In this document: one piece after another, positions 1-8,387 of the stretch
Layout of the letters: each line of letters starts with the position of its first letter
Numbering within the stretch: the first letter of the stretch is position 1
From: Rivularia sp034931125
Lineage (GTDB): Bacteria > Cyanobacteriota > Cyanobacteriia > Cyanobacteriales > Nostocaceae
Assembly (NCBI RefSeq): GCF_034931125.1
Contig: NZ_JAYGHM010000003.1
Location: 1-64,000, forward strand
Reading direction: 5' to 3'
DNA: 64,000 nt
The notes under the pieces: model-generated
The model's input: only the letters and a program-made list of their open reading frames with translations
What the model was told of the DNA's origin: nothing
The model's database searches: none
Program-made: the position numbers and the translations under genes

Positions 1-666
1 GTTGAACCACAAGTCAAATTACTGGAATGGGCAATTCAAAGTAGTCAAAAAGTACAATTCAGTTATGAAACACGAAACGGTGAGAAGAGCGATAAGCCTT
101 CGGCATGGCTTCGCGATCGCACACTCACCCCAATTAGCTTCAAGACAGTTGGACAAACCTTATGTTTACAGGGCTACTGCTATTTAAGAAGCGCTAAAAG
201 AAACTTTGCGATCATTCGTATGCGGGATATTAAAATTATCTCTGCAAACCAAGCAAATTATCAAAAGGTGATTTCTGATGAGGTGATAACACCACCCGAT
301 GTCCAGGTAATAGTAAGTCCTGCATCACAAATTCCGTTACCTGAACTTACTCAAAAAAAGAAGTATGAGCAGGTGACTTCTAAGGAGTTAACAACACCAC
401 CCGATGTCCAGATAGAAGCAAGTCCTATATCACAATCTCCGTTACCCGAAGTTACCAAAACAAAGAATACGGAAACTCAAGTCAAGCAACGTCCTTATTT
501 AAAATACCGTACCAATGAACTTGAAACAATCGCTGCTTCAAAATGGGATAATACAGAAGTTTTGAACAAGATTCATTACGAGTTAGAGTTTCGCTCTCGA
601 ACAAAAGCCCTCGGTCTGCGTCAACGTATCACAACCAGATTAACTGAAATTTTTGAAAGTCTGTAA
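1..666 (+). CDS. C-terminal part of a WYL-domain protein (5' truncated by window edge)
   Basis: The frame is open from base 1 to the stop at 664-666, about 221 residues. The first 75 residues resemble the second half of a WYL domain, a nucleic-acid or nucleotide sensing module common in regulators and helicase-associated proteins: a RTLTPISF stretch, a short LCLQGYCYLR strand, then RNFAIIRMRDI. The middle holds a tandem duplication of about 33 residues (TPPDVQ...SPLPEV, twice, residues ~95-165), then a charged tail. The upstream domain is out of view, so I cannot say whether this is a helicase, an exonuclease or a plain regulator. It lies inside the hupL element as cargo. Confidence 0.5.
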   Translation, partial: VEPQVKLLEWAIQSSQKVQFSYETRNGEKSDKPSAWLRDRTLTPISFKTVGQTLCLQGYCYLRSAKRNFAIIRMRDIKIISANQANYQKVISDEVITPPDVQVIVSPASQIPLPELTQKKKYEQVTSKELTTPPDVQIEASPISQSPLPEVTKTKNTETQVKQRPYLKYRTNELETIAASKWDNTEVLNKIHYELEFRSRTKALGLRQRITTRLTEIFESL

Positions 667-923
667 GAAAAACGATCGCTTTACATTCACCAATCTTTAA
701 ACGGACATCACAAGTGAAAAACCAAATTGCGATCGCAGTTATTCATGTAATTCAATATACTAAGTAAACTCCGGCAACTAAATGATTAAGTAGAGAGTCT
801 TACTTATCTAAATTAAAAGAAATAGGGAGTAGGCAATAAAGCAAAGGGTCACAGTTATTTTATATTTGGTGGTGTAAAAAGGTGTAATGTATATTTTTTT
901 TAATCAACACTTTGTAATTACCC

Positions 924-1271
924 ATGAGTAAGAATATCAAAGCAGTTTTGATCGCAATGTTGATATTTACCTCAACATTCTCAACTTATATTTTATGCGG
1001 AAAATTTCCGTATACGGGAGCGCAAACTTTAATAGGAATAACCGAAGGAGCGGATATCAACGTCCCGTACAATCACAAATACGGTATTTTAGGATATGCA
1101 TTTGCCAGAAACTATTATAAAAATGGAGAAATTACTGAAAGTCGTATCGAATACTTCAGTGCGATCCGATTTACATTCTCTGTGTTCCTGACAATCGGAG
1201 TTTGGAGAATAGCTGCGTTAATAATTTATAAATCTTCTATAGGAAATAAAGTAATCACAAATGGTCGCTAA
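924..1271 (+). CDS. Small membrane protein of unknown function
   Basis: The gene encodes 115 residues from ATG. There are two predicted membrane segments, about residues 7-25 and 86-105, with a short hydrophilic region between them. I do not recognise a family. Its 3' end overlaps the start of the ankyrin-GUN4 gene by 11 bases, so the two are probably co-transcribed and translationally coupled. It is cargo of the hupL element. Confidence 0.5.
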   Translation: MSKNIKAVLIAMLIFTSTFSTYILCGKFPYTGAQTLIGITEGADINVPYNHKYGILGYAFARNYYKNGEITESRIEYFSAIRFTFSVFLTIGVWRIAALIIYKSSIGNKVITNGR

Positions 1272-3054
1272 ATTTAACTACAAATTATCTAATTATCTGT
1301 TCAAGATTATTTCCCTGATTTCCCTGACTACCTTGGGAATGGGAACAATGGTAACAATGCCACTTGCTGTTGAATCTGCTACACCAAAGAAAGTTTCTAA
1401 TATCTCTCCTTTTTGTAAAACCCTATCGGAGAAATTTACTCCCTTCGGTGCTGCTCCCGATTTATTAGTAGCTTTAGGTAAAGCAATAGATAAAGGGGGT
1501 AATTTGAATCAACCCTGCGACGTATTTGGTGAAAAGTGGCTACCACTCAACTTGTTACTGTCCACAGATGAAGCACTTGCTCAGCGTTTGCTCGAACGTG
1601 GAGTAGATGTAAATGCTAAGGACGGGAAGGGAGATACCCCACTACATTATCTCGGAGCATCGACAAAAAATGCGCGATCGCTCTTAGCAAGAGGAGCCAA
1701 GGTTAATGTCCGTAACCAAAATGGTGACACCCCACTCCACAATATTTTTGGGCAGAAAACGGCTGCTACAATCAAACTTTTGCTCGATCGGGGTGCTAAA
1801 GTCAATGCTAGAAATCAAGCGCAAATGACACCGCTCCATTTTGCTAGGAAAGCTGATATTACCGAGCTATTAATTCGTCGTGGTGCGGATATAAATGCTC
1901 GTAGTACTCAGAACTGGACACCACTGCACTACGGAATATCGAATTTAGAAGTTGCCAAGAAACTGATCCAAGCGGGAGCGGATTTAACTATTCAAAATCG
2001 TAATGGGGGTGTGATTCACTCTCAGAGCATGGAACCATCTGTACTACAACTCCTGCTCGACCGGGGGGTTGATGTCAATTTACGCAATCCCCAAGGACAA
2101 ACCCCACTCCACGTGCATCGTTTCCAACCCGCTTTAGTAAAATTGCTTCTGGCTCGAAAAGCAAAAGTTAATTTGCAAGATGCTCAAGGTAAAACTCCTT
2201 TGTATGATGTGAATCTGGAAGTAGCTCAATTACTGGTTGCAGCTAATGCAGACTTAAATATTCAAGATAATTTAGGTAGAACACCTTTACATCAAGCAGT
2301 ACTGGAGGAACAAAGTTTCTTTGGACCGGAATTGGTAACACTATTTCTCAGTAAAAATGCTAGGGTTGACCTCAGAGATAAGCAAGGAAAGACGGCTCTA
2401 GACTTGGCTCGGCAACTGAATAAGACCCAAATCATTAATTTGCTAGAACGGTATATTGCCGCCCAAAAATCTAGTAGTAACGGAGCAAATTCATCCAGCG
2501 CGATCGCCCAACTCCAACAACTCCTCAACTCCCAAAACTGGAAGGCTGCCGACCAAGAAACCCGTCGCTTATTATCACCGCAAAAAGACCCCTACGGACC
2601 AAATCCCGCGACTATTTCCTTAGAACTAATTAGAGAGATTGATCGAGCTTGGTTAGCTGCTAGTGGTGGAAAATTTGGTTTCAGCGTTCAAGCCAAGATT
2701 TGGCAAAAGGCAATCGCAACTCATCCGAAGAATTCCGAAGCTGCTGCTAATGCCTTTCGCGATCGCGTCGGATGGAAACTCATAGTTCCTCGCACTGAAA
2801 ACGATTTCATCAGCAGCGACTGGCTTAATGAATCCGAACTTAATTATTCGCTGCAAGCTCCCTTGGGACACTTACCTTGGGCTGGTGTTTCTGATGCAGG
2901 GGTGCAATCAGTGGCAGTTCCTCCTCCTGGGGAACACTGCGGTAGCTGTAGCGTTGATGCAATGTTGCTAAGATATGGGCGATTTTATACATACCTTCCT
3001 CAACTTTTTGCACGGGTTCAAAAGGCGCTGAATACTTCTGTACCCAAAACTTAA
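1261..3054 (+). CDS. Ankyrin-repeat protein with C-terminal GUN4-like domain
   Basis: The protein has 597 residues. Residues ~10-37 form an N-terminal hydrophobic segment, a signal peptide or anchor. About ten ankyrin repeats (consensus GxTPLH, LLxRGAxVNxxN) fill residues ~95-400. Residues ~412-545 resemble a GUN4 tetrapyrrole-binding domain: LQQLLNSQNWKAADQET, KFGFSVQAKIWQ, FRDRVGWK, then a SLQAPLGHLPWAG end. GUN4 normally binds porphyrins and assists Mg-chelatase, usually alone or fused to kinases or caspase-like domains. Fusion to secreted or anchored ankyrin repeats suggests a tetrapyrrole-sensing scaffold, but this is inference. The C-terminal tail contains HCGSCSVD, two cysteines that could bind metal or haem. 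It overlaps the upstream gene by 11 bases. Confidence 0.75.
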   Translation: MVAKFNYKLSNYLFKIISLISLTTLGMGTMVTMPLAVESATPKKVSNISPFCKTLSEKFTPFGAAPDLLVALGKAIDKGGNLNQPCDVFGEKWLPLNLLLSTDEALAQRLLERGVDVNAKDGKGDTPLHYLGASTKNARSLLARGAKVNVRNQNGDTPLHNIFGQKTAATIKLLLDRGAKVNARNQAQMTPLHFARKADITELLIRRGADINARSTQNWTPLHYGISNLEVAKKLIQAGADLTIQNRNGGVIHSQSMEPSVLQLLLDRGVDVNLRNPQGQTPLHVHRFQPALVKLLLARKAKVNLQDAQGKTPLYDVNLEVAQLLVAANADLNIQDNLGRTPLHQAVLEEQSFFGPELVTLFLSKNARVDLRDKQGKTALDLARQLNKTQIINLLERYIAAQKSSSNGANSSSAIAQLQQLLNSQNWKAADQETRRLLSPQKDPYGPNPATISLELIREIDRAWLAASGGKFGFSVQAKIWQKAIATHPKNSEAAANAFRDRVGWKLIVPRTENDFISSDWLNESELNYSLQAPLGHLPWAGVSDAGVQSVAVPPPGEHCGSCSVDAMLLRYGRFYTYLPQLFARVQKALNTSVPKT

Positions 3055-3530
3055 TTTTAGGGATACGTAGAAACGTAGTAGTCGATTGCATTAAATTTGA
3101 CGGGTTTGGGGAAGCAGGGGGAGAAGAGAATTTTAGATATTTACGATACACCCCGCAGAACTAATGAACAGGACTAGTAGAAACTTACACTGAAAGAAAT
3201 ACGATTCGCATCACAAATATCAACATCTTAGGACTTAGGGAACATCAAGAAACAAATTACCCAATAAACAATTGTGGGTTGAGACGACAGTCCGTAACCC
3301 ACCCTACAAATTGAAGATTTTTTAATTTATAAGTCCCTTACGCACTCATGATGAAAAACAAGGCTTTGCGTTAACGCAGCTAAGGTAATGACGTAAATAC
3401 GTAGTCCATGCGGTAAGCTCTCTATTGCTTATACTGACAACAATTAAAACCAAAATAATTTTATTTGCGTATTTATATAGGGGAAAAACTGGCTTTTTAT
3501 TTATATATAGAGAAAATAAATATACACCCC
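3055..3530. other. Intergenic region with a GTGGGTT-type palindromic repeat
   Basis: No convincing gene is present. Around 3269-3312 an imperfect inverted repeat (TTGTGGGTTGAG ... CCCACCCTACAA) belongs to the dispersed palindromic repeats seen elsewhere in this window. The remainder is AT-rich. The facing genes on either side are convergent. Confidence 0.5.
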
Positions 3531-3938
3531 TTAATTAAGATTAAATCCTTTAGGTTCCGACAACCGAGCAACTTCAGAAAAACGCGAATACTTAACTATA
3601 TCGCTAGGCGGAAATGCCGACACTGCAAGTAACCCAATATTTATATCCTCAAAATAAATTACGCCACCAATACGTCCGTCAACTTGGAAAGGTCCATGAA
3701 AAAACTTGTATTTTGCAATTTTAATCAATAAAAAGTTCGTAATCTTGATTTTATTGCCAAACATTTGCTGACAAGTTTTAGGGATAACAGCATTTAGGTA
3801 TTTATTACGAGCAGGCTCACCCAAGCCAGTGAATTCCGCATGATCTGCAAAATGATCCATGTAAAAGTTCCAGATATTGGAAAGGTCTTTTTCACTGGTC
3901 AGTTTTTCCTTGAGTTCCTGCAATCGTTCGATTTTCAT
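3531..3938 (-). CDS. Hypothetical protein, 135 aa
   Basis: I chose the ATG at 3938, which gives MKIERLQELKEKL; an extension to 3968 adds ten unlikely residues. The first ~30 residues are a charged helix, and the rest looks like a compact alpha/beta fold with FHGPFQVDGRIGG and YFEDINIGLLAVS. I do not recognise a family. It is the gene closest to the hupL-side border of the left element, and it reads in the same direction as hupL. Confidence 0.55.
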   Translation of the reverse strand: MKIERLQELKEKLTSEKDLSNIWNFYMDHFADHAEFTGLGEPARNKYLNAVIPKTCQQMFGNKIKITNFLLIKIAKYKFFHGPFQVDGRIGGVIYFEDINIGLLAVSAFPPSDIVKYSRFSEVARLSEPKGFNLN

Positions 3939-3968
3939 GGCGAATATGATGCGGCGAGCAGATGGCAC

Positions 3969-4287
3969 TATTAAGAATTTACCACAGCGATCGCCATTTT
4001 CTAGAAGTTGAATTACTCCCTTTTCGGGTTTACGATCGCCGATTAAAAAAAACCGATGCTAACGCTCTTAGCGCTGAGGAAATTAAAAAGGAATTAGTAG
4101 TTAGGGAAAAATTAGGTAATGATTTATAAAATCAAATGACTATTAATTAAGAAGAATAAATGAATTTCAATTAATGGCGATCTGCTTGCAGCAGCGCTTC
4201 GCGATCGCCTAATTTAAGGAAAAGCCAGGGAATCATTATTGATAACTTCTCAAACCCCTATCACACAAAGAATTCCGCGATTTATTG
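3969..4287. other. Intergenic region beside the hupL element border
   Basis: No full gene is present. A short plus-strand frame around 4048-4128 encodes LSAEEIKKELVVREKLGNDL before a stop and may be the tail of a decayed gene. Two GCGATCGC sites are present. The minus-strand hupL frame continues a dozen codons into this region (to the stop at 4250) but is no longer hydrogenase. Confidence 0.4.
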
Positions 4288-4303
4288 CCATATAACTGCT
4301 GTG
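4288..4303 (-). repeat. Putative attachment site of the canonical hupL element
   Basis: The minus-strand sequence CACAGCAGTTATATGG covers hupL codons HSSYM. From memory it equals the 16-bp direct repeat at which XisC excises the hupL element in Anabaena PCC 7120. hupL similarity ends exactly here. The partner copy is outside the window. Confidence 0.6.
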
Positions 4304-4716
4304 GGGCCATTGTCCACCGAATAAAGCGTAAATTTCCACGGGTTTACCAGAAATTGTGATTCCAATTTCATAAGACTTACCCGTAAACGGTGCAAAACGG
4401 CGACAAGCTTCTTGATAAAAATGGCTGTGTCGATACTTTTTATTCGTTAGATCGATCGCAAATAATCCATAGAAATAGCGGGGAATACTTTGTATAGTTT
4501 CGACAATCTGACCGATGTTTCTCGCCAAAATAGCATTGCGCGGAACTTCAGTTTTCCAAGCAGTATCCAAAGCCCAAGCCGCACTAGTTAAATGCGATGC
4601 TCCGCAAATACCGCAAACACGCGGTGTCACAATTAACCCGGACTGCGGGTCTTTACCGCGCAAAATAACTTCAAATCCGCGAAATAATTCCGCATGAGTC
4701 CAAGCGTTGACCACTT
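4288..4716 (-). CDS. hupL: Uptake [NiFe] hydrogenase large subunit HupL, internal fragment (codons ~29 to ~171)
   Basis: This fragment encodes the N-terminal third of HupL after codon 28: VVNAWTHAELFRGFE, then the first nickel-binding motif RVCGICGASH (Cys-x-x-Cys), RYFYGLFAIDL and GGQWPHSSYM. HupL is the catalytic subunit of the membrane-bound hydrogenase that reoxidises H2 made by nitrogenase in heterocysts. The fragment is cut on both sides: at its 5' end by the 1811-bp element (shared 17-bp repeat) and at its 3' end at the CACAGCAGTTATATGG site, after which only 12 foreign codons follow to a stop at 4250. The second metal-binding motif, near the C-terminus of HupL, is not in the window. 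It can work only after excision of both elements. Confidence 0.9.
4700..4716 (-). repeat. 17-bp direct repeat, left copy, of the 1811-bp hupL element
   Basis: CCAAGCGTTGACCACTT (plus strand) is identical to the copy at 6511-6527. The bases flanking the two copies differ, so 17 bp is the full repeat. It encodes the hupL residues VVNAW. Confidence 0.9.
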
Positions 4717-5025
4717 AGACTCATAATATAATAAAGCTTTCTATGCAATATATTTAAACTTAGAATAATCAAATGTTATCTAAATATTTACTATTTTTCA
4801 TAACAGCGATCGCATAAAATTCAGTTGTAAAGCAAATTGAATTATTAAATCAGTTTACTAAAAACTTACTATTCTATATATAGAACTTACGCATAGGAAA
4901 GGAGAAATCAATAATTTGGGCTGGGCAGAAAAGCTCTCGGGCATGAAGAATCTAATAGGGTTCTGTGCGTGTGCTATGTCCTATCTATCTTCTGTAAGCC
5001 CACTGCTCCCAGATAAATGTGAGTT

Positions 5026-6402
5026 CTAAGGTTTGAACATTGCTAACTCAGTCTCTAGTTGAGCATTCCGCTTCTTTAGTTGAGTAATCTCGTATTTTAA
5101 TCTATCAACTTCAGATAGTTGCTCAAAGGTTTGATCGAAAGCTTTACGTCTATTTTCTAAGCCAAACCACTGTTGATATACCTTAGTATGCATCTCGACT
5201 GAATGTCCTAAATTATCTGCTGATGCTTTTATTGGTACACCTTGCAAATGTGCGCGAATGGCACAAGCGTGACGTAGATCGTAAGGCGCGAATGGTATAT
5301 CAGCTTTTTTAAAATTATTAGCAATTAATTTTGCTTTTAAATGTAACTGTCCAGGTGTTTCCCAATTGTTTAAAACTTTCTTAAAAGTAGTAATTAAGTC
5401 TGTATTTTTTATCTCAAACAATTCAACCCAATCGGGTACAAATGGTAAAACCTCCCTGTAACCAGTTTTGTTGTCCTTATGCACTTTAAATGTATTTTGA
5501 ATATTTTCCTTAGAAAGTAACCAATCAAAATCTGGTTTGTTCAATATCTCCCTTGGACGTAAGCCGTAAATAGCCAACAACGAATAAGCTAACTTATAAG
5601 CCATCCAATTATCTTTATATTTTGGATTCTGTGGTGAGTGAAATTCATACCTATCTTGGAAGTTATTAACTAATTTAATAATTTCTATATCTAACGGAAT
5701 GTTTCGTGGTTTTGATTCATGCTTAAGACATAAGTCAGATAGTACAACTTCTATTTTCAGCATTTTTGCAACCAAGGATATAACCCGTATTGCGTTACGC
5801 CTACCTAATGGCGCTTTAATTTCTAAAATTAAGTTTCTCATATTTTGTGAATTAATCACCTCATCAGAAAATAAGTGAGTCCTGTAAACTCCCAAATATC
5901 CGCGAATAGTCCCTTCACTTTTTAAAGTTTTTTTTCTAGTCTCAAAATATCGTTTCTCAAATTGCTCGTAAAATTCTCTAAACGTAATACCTTTATTTTT
6001 GGTTGCTTGCTTGCCCAAATATTTATCAGTCCAAACAAACATCTTACGAGCAATTAACCTACCCAACTCGTAAGATTCTTCCTCAGCAGTTTTTAATCCT
6101 TCAAAGTTAGCTGGAATTCCTAGACTAATCGTATACTGCTTTTTTTCTCTACCATCTTTTGATACATCATCAGGCTTTAAAGGAAGTGTAGCGCGTAATT
6201 GTATTCCCCCTTTATTAGCTTCTATTGAAACTTTGGTTTTGCTAGATCTTAGTCTCAGATTGACTTTGGTTAACTCCTCCTCAAACTTCATTTCGTAATG
6301 TTTCTTGGTTGCATCACTATTTATCTTACGTCCCATATAACTGCCGTCGGTTGTAGGAGGCGGTGTAAAATCGCCAAAAACTTTATCTTGTATCTCTTTC
6401 AT
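5026..6402 (-). CDS. XisA/XisC-type tyrosine site-specific recombinase of the hupL element
   Basis: The protein has 458 residues, close to XisA and XisC. The catalytic core is visible: Arg282 in GLRPRE, the box YDLRHACAIR (Tyr374, Arg377), GH at 399-400 and the nucleophile Tyr409 in HTKVYQQW. The usual His of the HxxR box is Tyr here, giving the R-Y-R-Y tetrad I recall as typical of XisA and XisC. Residues ~428-454 are a C-terminal coiled coil. It presumably excises its own element by recombining the 17-bp repeats. It is clearly homologous along its whole length to the protein at 17207-18604, with shared blocks such as IQLRATLPLKP and GLKTAEEE. Confidence 0.9.
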   Translation of the reverse strand: MKEIQDKVFGDFTPPPTTDGSYMGRKINSDATKKHYEMKFEEELTKVNLRLRSSKTKVSIEANKGGIQLRATLPLKPDDVSKDGREKKQYTISLGIPANFEGLKTAEEESYELGRLIARKMFVWTDKYLGKQATKNKGITFREFYEQFEKRYFETRKKTLKSEGTIRGYLGVYRTHLFSDEVINSQNMRNLILEIKAPLGRRNAIRVISLVAKMLKIEVVLSDLCLKHESKPRNIPLDIEIIKLVNNFQDRYEFHSPQNPKYKDNWMAYKLAYSLLAIYGLRPREILNKPDFDWLLSKENIQNTFKVHKDNKTGYREVLPFVPDWVELFEIKNTDLITTFKKVLNNWETPGQLHLKAKLIANNFKKADIPFAPYDLRHACAIRAHLQGVPIKASADNLGHSVEMHTKVYQQWFGLENRRKAFDQTFEQLSEVDRLKYEITQLKKRNAQLETELAMFKP

Positions 6403-6510
6403 TAGTTTACTAAATATTTACTAGTTTAACTAAAGTTCATTCTGAACTATCTAGTCAATAGAATTGTTATCAGTAAACAGTTTACGAGATATTAGATATC
6501 TAAGTCAATG

Positions 6511-6527
6511 CCAAGCGTTGACCACTT
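6511..6527 (-). repeat. 17-bp direct repeat, right copy, of the 1811-bp hupL element
   Basis: Identical to 4700-4716; it ends exactly at hupL codon 33 (Trp). Confidence 0.9.
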
Positions 6528-6609
6528 GTCCATCATCGATATCAACTCTGACATCTAAATCACCTTCAACTCTACCCAAAGGCGAAATGTCTAATGTTTG
6601 AATTCCCAT
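6511..6609 (-). CDS. hupL: HupL N-terminal fragment, codons 1-33
   Basis: Starting at ATG 6609 the fragment reads MGIQTLDISPLGRVEG, then DLDVRVDIDDGQVVNAW, the conserved N-terminus of cyanobacterial HupL. Without excision the frame meets a stop one codon past the repeat. It lies directly downstream of the hupS remnant, separated by ~130 bp of repeat-rich spacer. The continuation is the fragment at 4288-4716. Confidence 0.92.
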
Positions 6610-6743
6610 AAGATTTTGGATTTTAGATTTTAGATTTTTGATTGAGAATTAGGAATTGGTAATGGGTAATGGGGAGAAGGATTAATAATTCCTAACTCAC
6701 TACTTTTTACTCCTCACTCCTAACTATTACCAATTCCCAAATT
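6610..6743. repeat. Short tandem repeats in the hupS-hupL spacer
   Basis: The spacer holds runs of the TTTTAGA type (6613-6645) and GGAATTGGTAATGGGTAATGG type (6652-6677), then CTCACTCCTAACT-like heptamers. Such repeats are common between genes of filamentous cyanobacteria, and a hairpin in this spacer has been described in other hupSL operons. I see no gene. Confidence 0.6.
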
Positions 6744-6872
6744 TTAGACTGTAAAAAAGTCCTCTTCTGCCCAAGCTGGCATTGAGTCTTTTGCTGCCAT
6801 TGTCAAGACTGCGTAATCTTTCTTATTAACTCCTGTGGGTAAATCTTTAGGAACCCCCATTACTGTTTGAGT
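6744..6872 (-). CDS. hupS: Uptake hydrogenase small subunit HupS, last 42 codons only
   Basis: The minus-strand frame reads TQTVMGVPKDLPTGVNKKDY, then AVLTMAAKDSMPAWAEEDFFTV and stop, the C-terminus of HupS, the iron-sulphur subunit that passes electrons from HupL. Homology ends abruptly upstream of the TQTVMG codons at ~6872, where the frame hits TAA. The remaining ~280 residues, including all Fe-S ligands, are nowhere in the window. A XisF-like recombinase begins 57 bp away, so I read this as the border of a third element or of a rearrangement. Confidence 0.88.
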   Translation of the reverse strand, partial: TQTVMGVPKDLPTGVNKKDYAVLTMAAKDSMPAWAEEDFFTV

Positions 6873-6929
6873 TTACTGTATGGTGTGGTACTATTATTTT
6901 TATCCATAGAATAATCCTCAAATTCTAGA

Positions 6930-8246
6930 ATGCGAATAGGATATGCCCGTGTATCAACTCGTCAGCAAGCAGATACAGAAGCGCTTGACCAGCAAATAAG
7001 CCGACTTGAAAAAGCTGGGGCCCAAAAAATTTTATATGATATCGAATCGGGCAGAAAGGATACTAGGAAAGACTTTAACCAAATAATTGTCTTAGCAAAG
7101 AATGGAGTAGCAACAGAAATAATTGTTACGCGGTTAGATCGACTTGGACGTAACGTAATTAGCATCCATAAAACATTAGAAATACTCCACAAGACGGGAG
7201 TTAAGTTAACTATTCTTGATTCTCCTCTAGGTGATACAAATTCCGCTTTCGGGTGGCTGACCATCAATAATATTGCGGGGTTAGCAGAATTTGAGAGTCG
7301 CTTGTTATCTGAACGTATTTCCCACGGGACTGATTACTATCGCTCCAATCTTAAGTATTTTGGAAAACCCCCATTTGGCTATACAAAGGATGTAGACGGT
7401 AAATGTATCCCTCACACAACTAAATGGTTAATAGCCAAGGAAATAATCGCCAAGCTTTACACCAATTCCTATAGCTCTATTTCCCGTTGGTTAGCGGAAA
7501 GTTTTGAAACCAAAATGTACCCTTCGAGCTTGCGTAATTGGCTGCATAATCCTGCTTTACGAGGACACACATTTTATAAATTGAAATCGGGGGAAATTGA
7601 ACGGCATTACGGAACGCATCAGGCGTTAATATCAGAGCAAGATTATGAAGACTTATCAAAAATAACTGCTCACGTAAACAAAAAAGATCCCGCCAAATTT
7701 AAGCCTCACATACTTGCGGGAATATTCAAATGTGGCGTTTGCGGACACGCTATGACTAAAACTAAGGCAGCTCTTCAGTTTCAATGTGTCCAGTACAAGA
7801 AGTTTGGCAAAGCTGGATGCAGCAACGGCAAGACGATCGCGAAATCTATAGTCAAAACGGAAGTGGCAAAAGTTCTCATCCGATATGCTTCCGAAGTTGT
7901 GCGGGAAGTTAATCATCGAACCCAAACGGATATAGCAGTCGATAAAACATTAATCACATTACAACATCAACTGCAAACACTCCAGTCGCTTTCTAGTAAC
8001 CCTGCGATCAATTTGGCGATCGCTGACTTAAAACAACAAATTAAAAATTACCAGCAACAAAATAATACTCGTGAATCCAAGACGGAAGACGATTATTTAA
8101 TGTTACGCTCGTTTGCTCAAGCCGACTTTTGGGAATTGTTATCTGACACAGAATTTAAAGTTATCTGTTTACGTTTTCTCGAAACCGTTGTGTTCAATGG
8201 TGAGAGGGACATAGAAATTTGTTTACGGGAGATTTCTGTGCCATAG
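6930..8246 (+). CDS. XisF-like large serine recombinase
   Basis: The protein has 438 residues; XisF of the fdxN element is ~510. The N-terminal resolvase domain has the catalytic Ser9 in YARVS and the arginines of VTRLDRLGR (68-74). AEFESRLLSERISHG at ~125-140 is typical of the XisF group. A recombinase domain follows, then a zinc ribbon starting at Cys268 (CGVCGH) with two later cysteines, and a coiled segment at ~345-375. XisF excises the fdxN element in heterocysts with helpers XisH and XisI; neither helper is seen here. It reads away from the hupS break, 57 bp from it, the usual place for such a gene. Confidence 0.85.
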   Translation: MRIGYARVSTRQQADTEALDQQISRLEKAGAQKILYDIESGRKDTRKDFNQIIVLAKNGVATEIIVTRLDRLGRNVISIHKTLEILHKTGVKLTILDSPLGDTNSAFGWLTINNIAGLAEFESRLLSERISHGTDYYRSNLKYFGKPPFGYTKDVDGKCIPHTTKWLIAKEIIAKLYTNSYSSISRWLAESFETKMYPSSLRNWLHNPALRGHTFYKLKSGEIERHYGTHQALISEQDYEDLSKITAHVNKKDPAKFKPHILAGIFKCGVCGHAMTKTKAALQFQCVQYKKFGKAGCSNGKTIAKSIVKTEVAKVLIRYASEVVREVNHRTQTDIAVDKTLITLQHQLQTLQSLSSNPAINLAIADLKQQIKNYQQQNNTRESKTEDDYLMLRSFAQADFWELLSDTEFKVICLRFLETVVFNGERDIEICLREISVP

Positions 8247-8387
8247 TTAATTGCTTTTTCTCGGATGCTTTGCCAAATATCTTTGTCTAACATTTAGTTT
8301 GTCCTGAAGCGCGTAATTTATTTTGGAGAGTTTCATCAATTAATTCTGCTCTTGACGAACACAGAGTGAGGTAAAACTTGGAAATTT

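Larger units (their letters stand above)
1..4303. mobile_element. Right part of a hupL-interrupting element (left end outside window)
   Basis: hupL homology on the minus strand stops at 4288, and the sequence to the left is unrelated to hydrogenase. The border carries CACAGCAGTTATATGG (minus strand), which I recall as the 16-bp direct repeat of the Anabaena PCC 7120 hupL element excised by XisC. The second repeat copy and the rest of hupL are not in the window, so this element should extend beyond the left edge. Visible cargo is a WYL-domain protein end, a membrane protein, an ankyrin-GUN4 fusion and a small unknown gene. No recombinase lies next to this border, so it must be at the other end, or be lost. 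Confidence 0.6.
4700..6527 (-). mobile_element. 1811-bp excisable element in hupL at codon ~33
   Basis: The element is bounded by identical 17-bp repeats (4700-4716, 6511-6527), and repeat-to-repeat length is 1811 bp. Loss of the element plus one repeat rejoins hupL in frame: ...DDGQVVNAW|THAELFRG. The only substantial gene inside is a tyrosine recombinase reading in the hupL direction, with ~108 bp between the upstream repeat and its start and ~310 bp after its stop. It is a sister of the 1812-bp element in coxA. Excision in heterocysts is inferred from known nifD and hupL elements, not shown here. Confidence 0.9.

Noticed and set aside
5026..6402. Ordinary prophage integrase and prophage remnant
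   Set aside because: No phage structural or lysis genes; perfect repeats lie within hupL and the frame is restored on excision, which fits a developmental-type element better.
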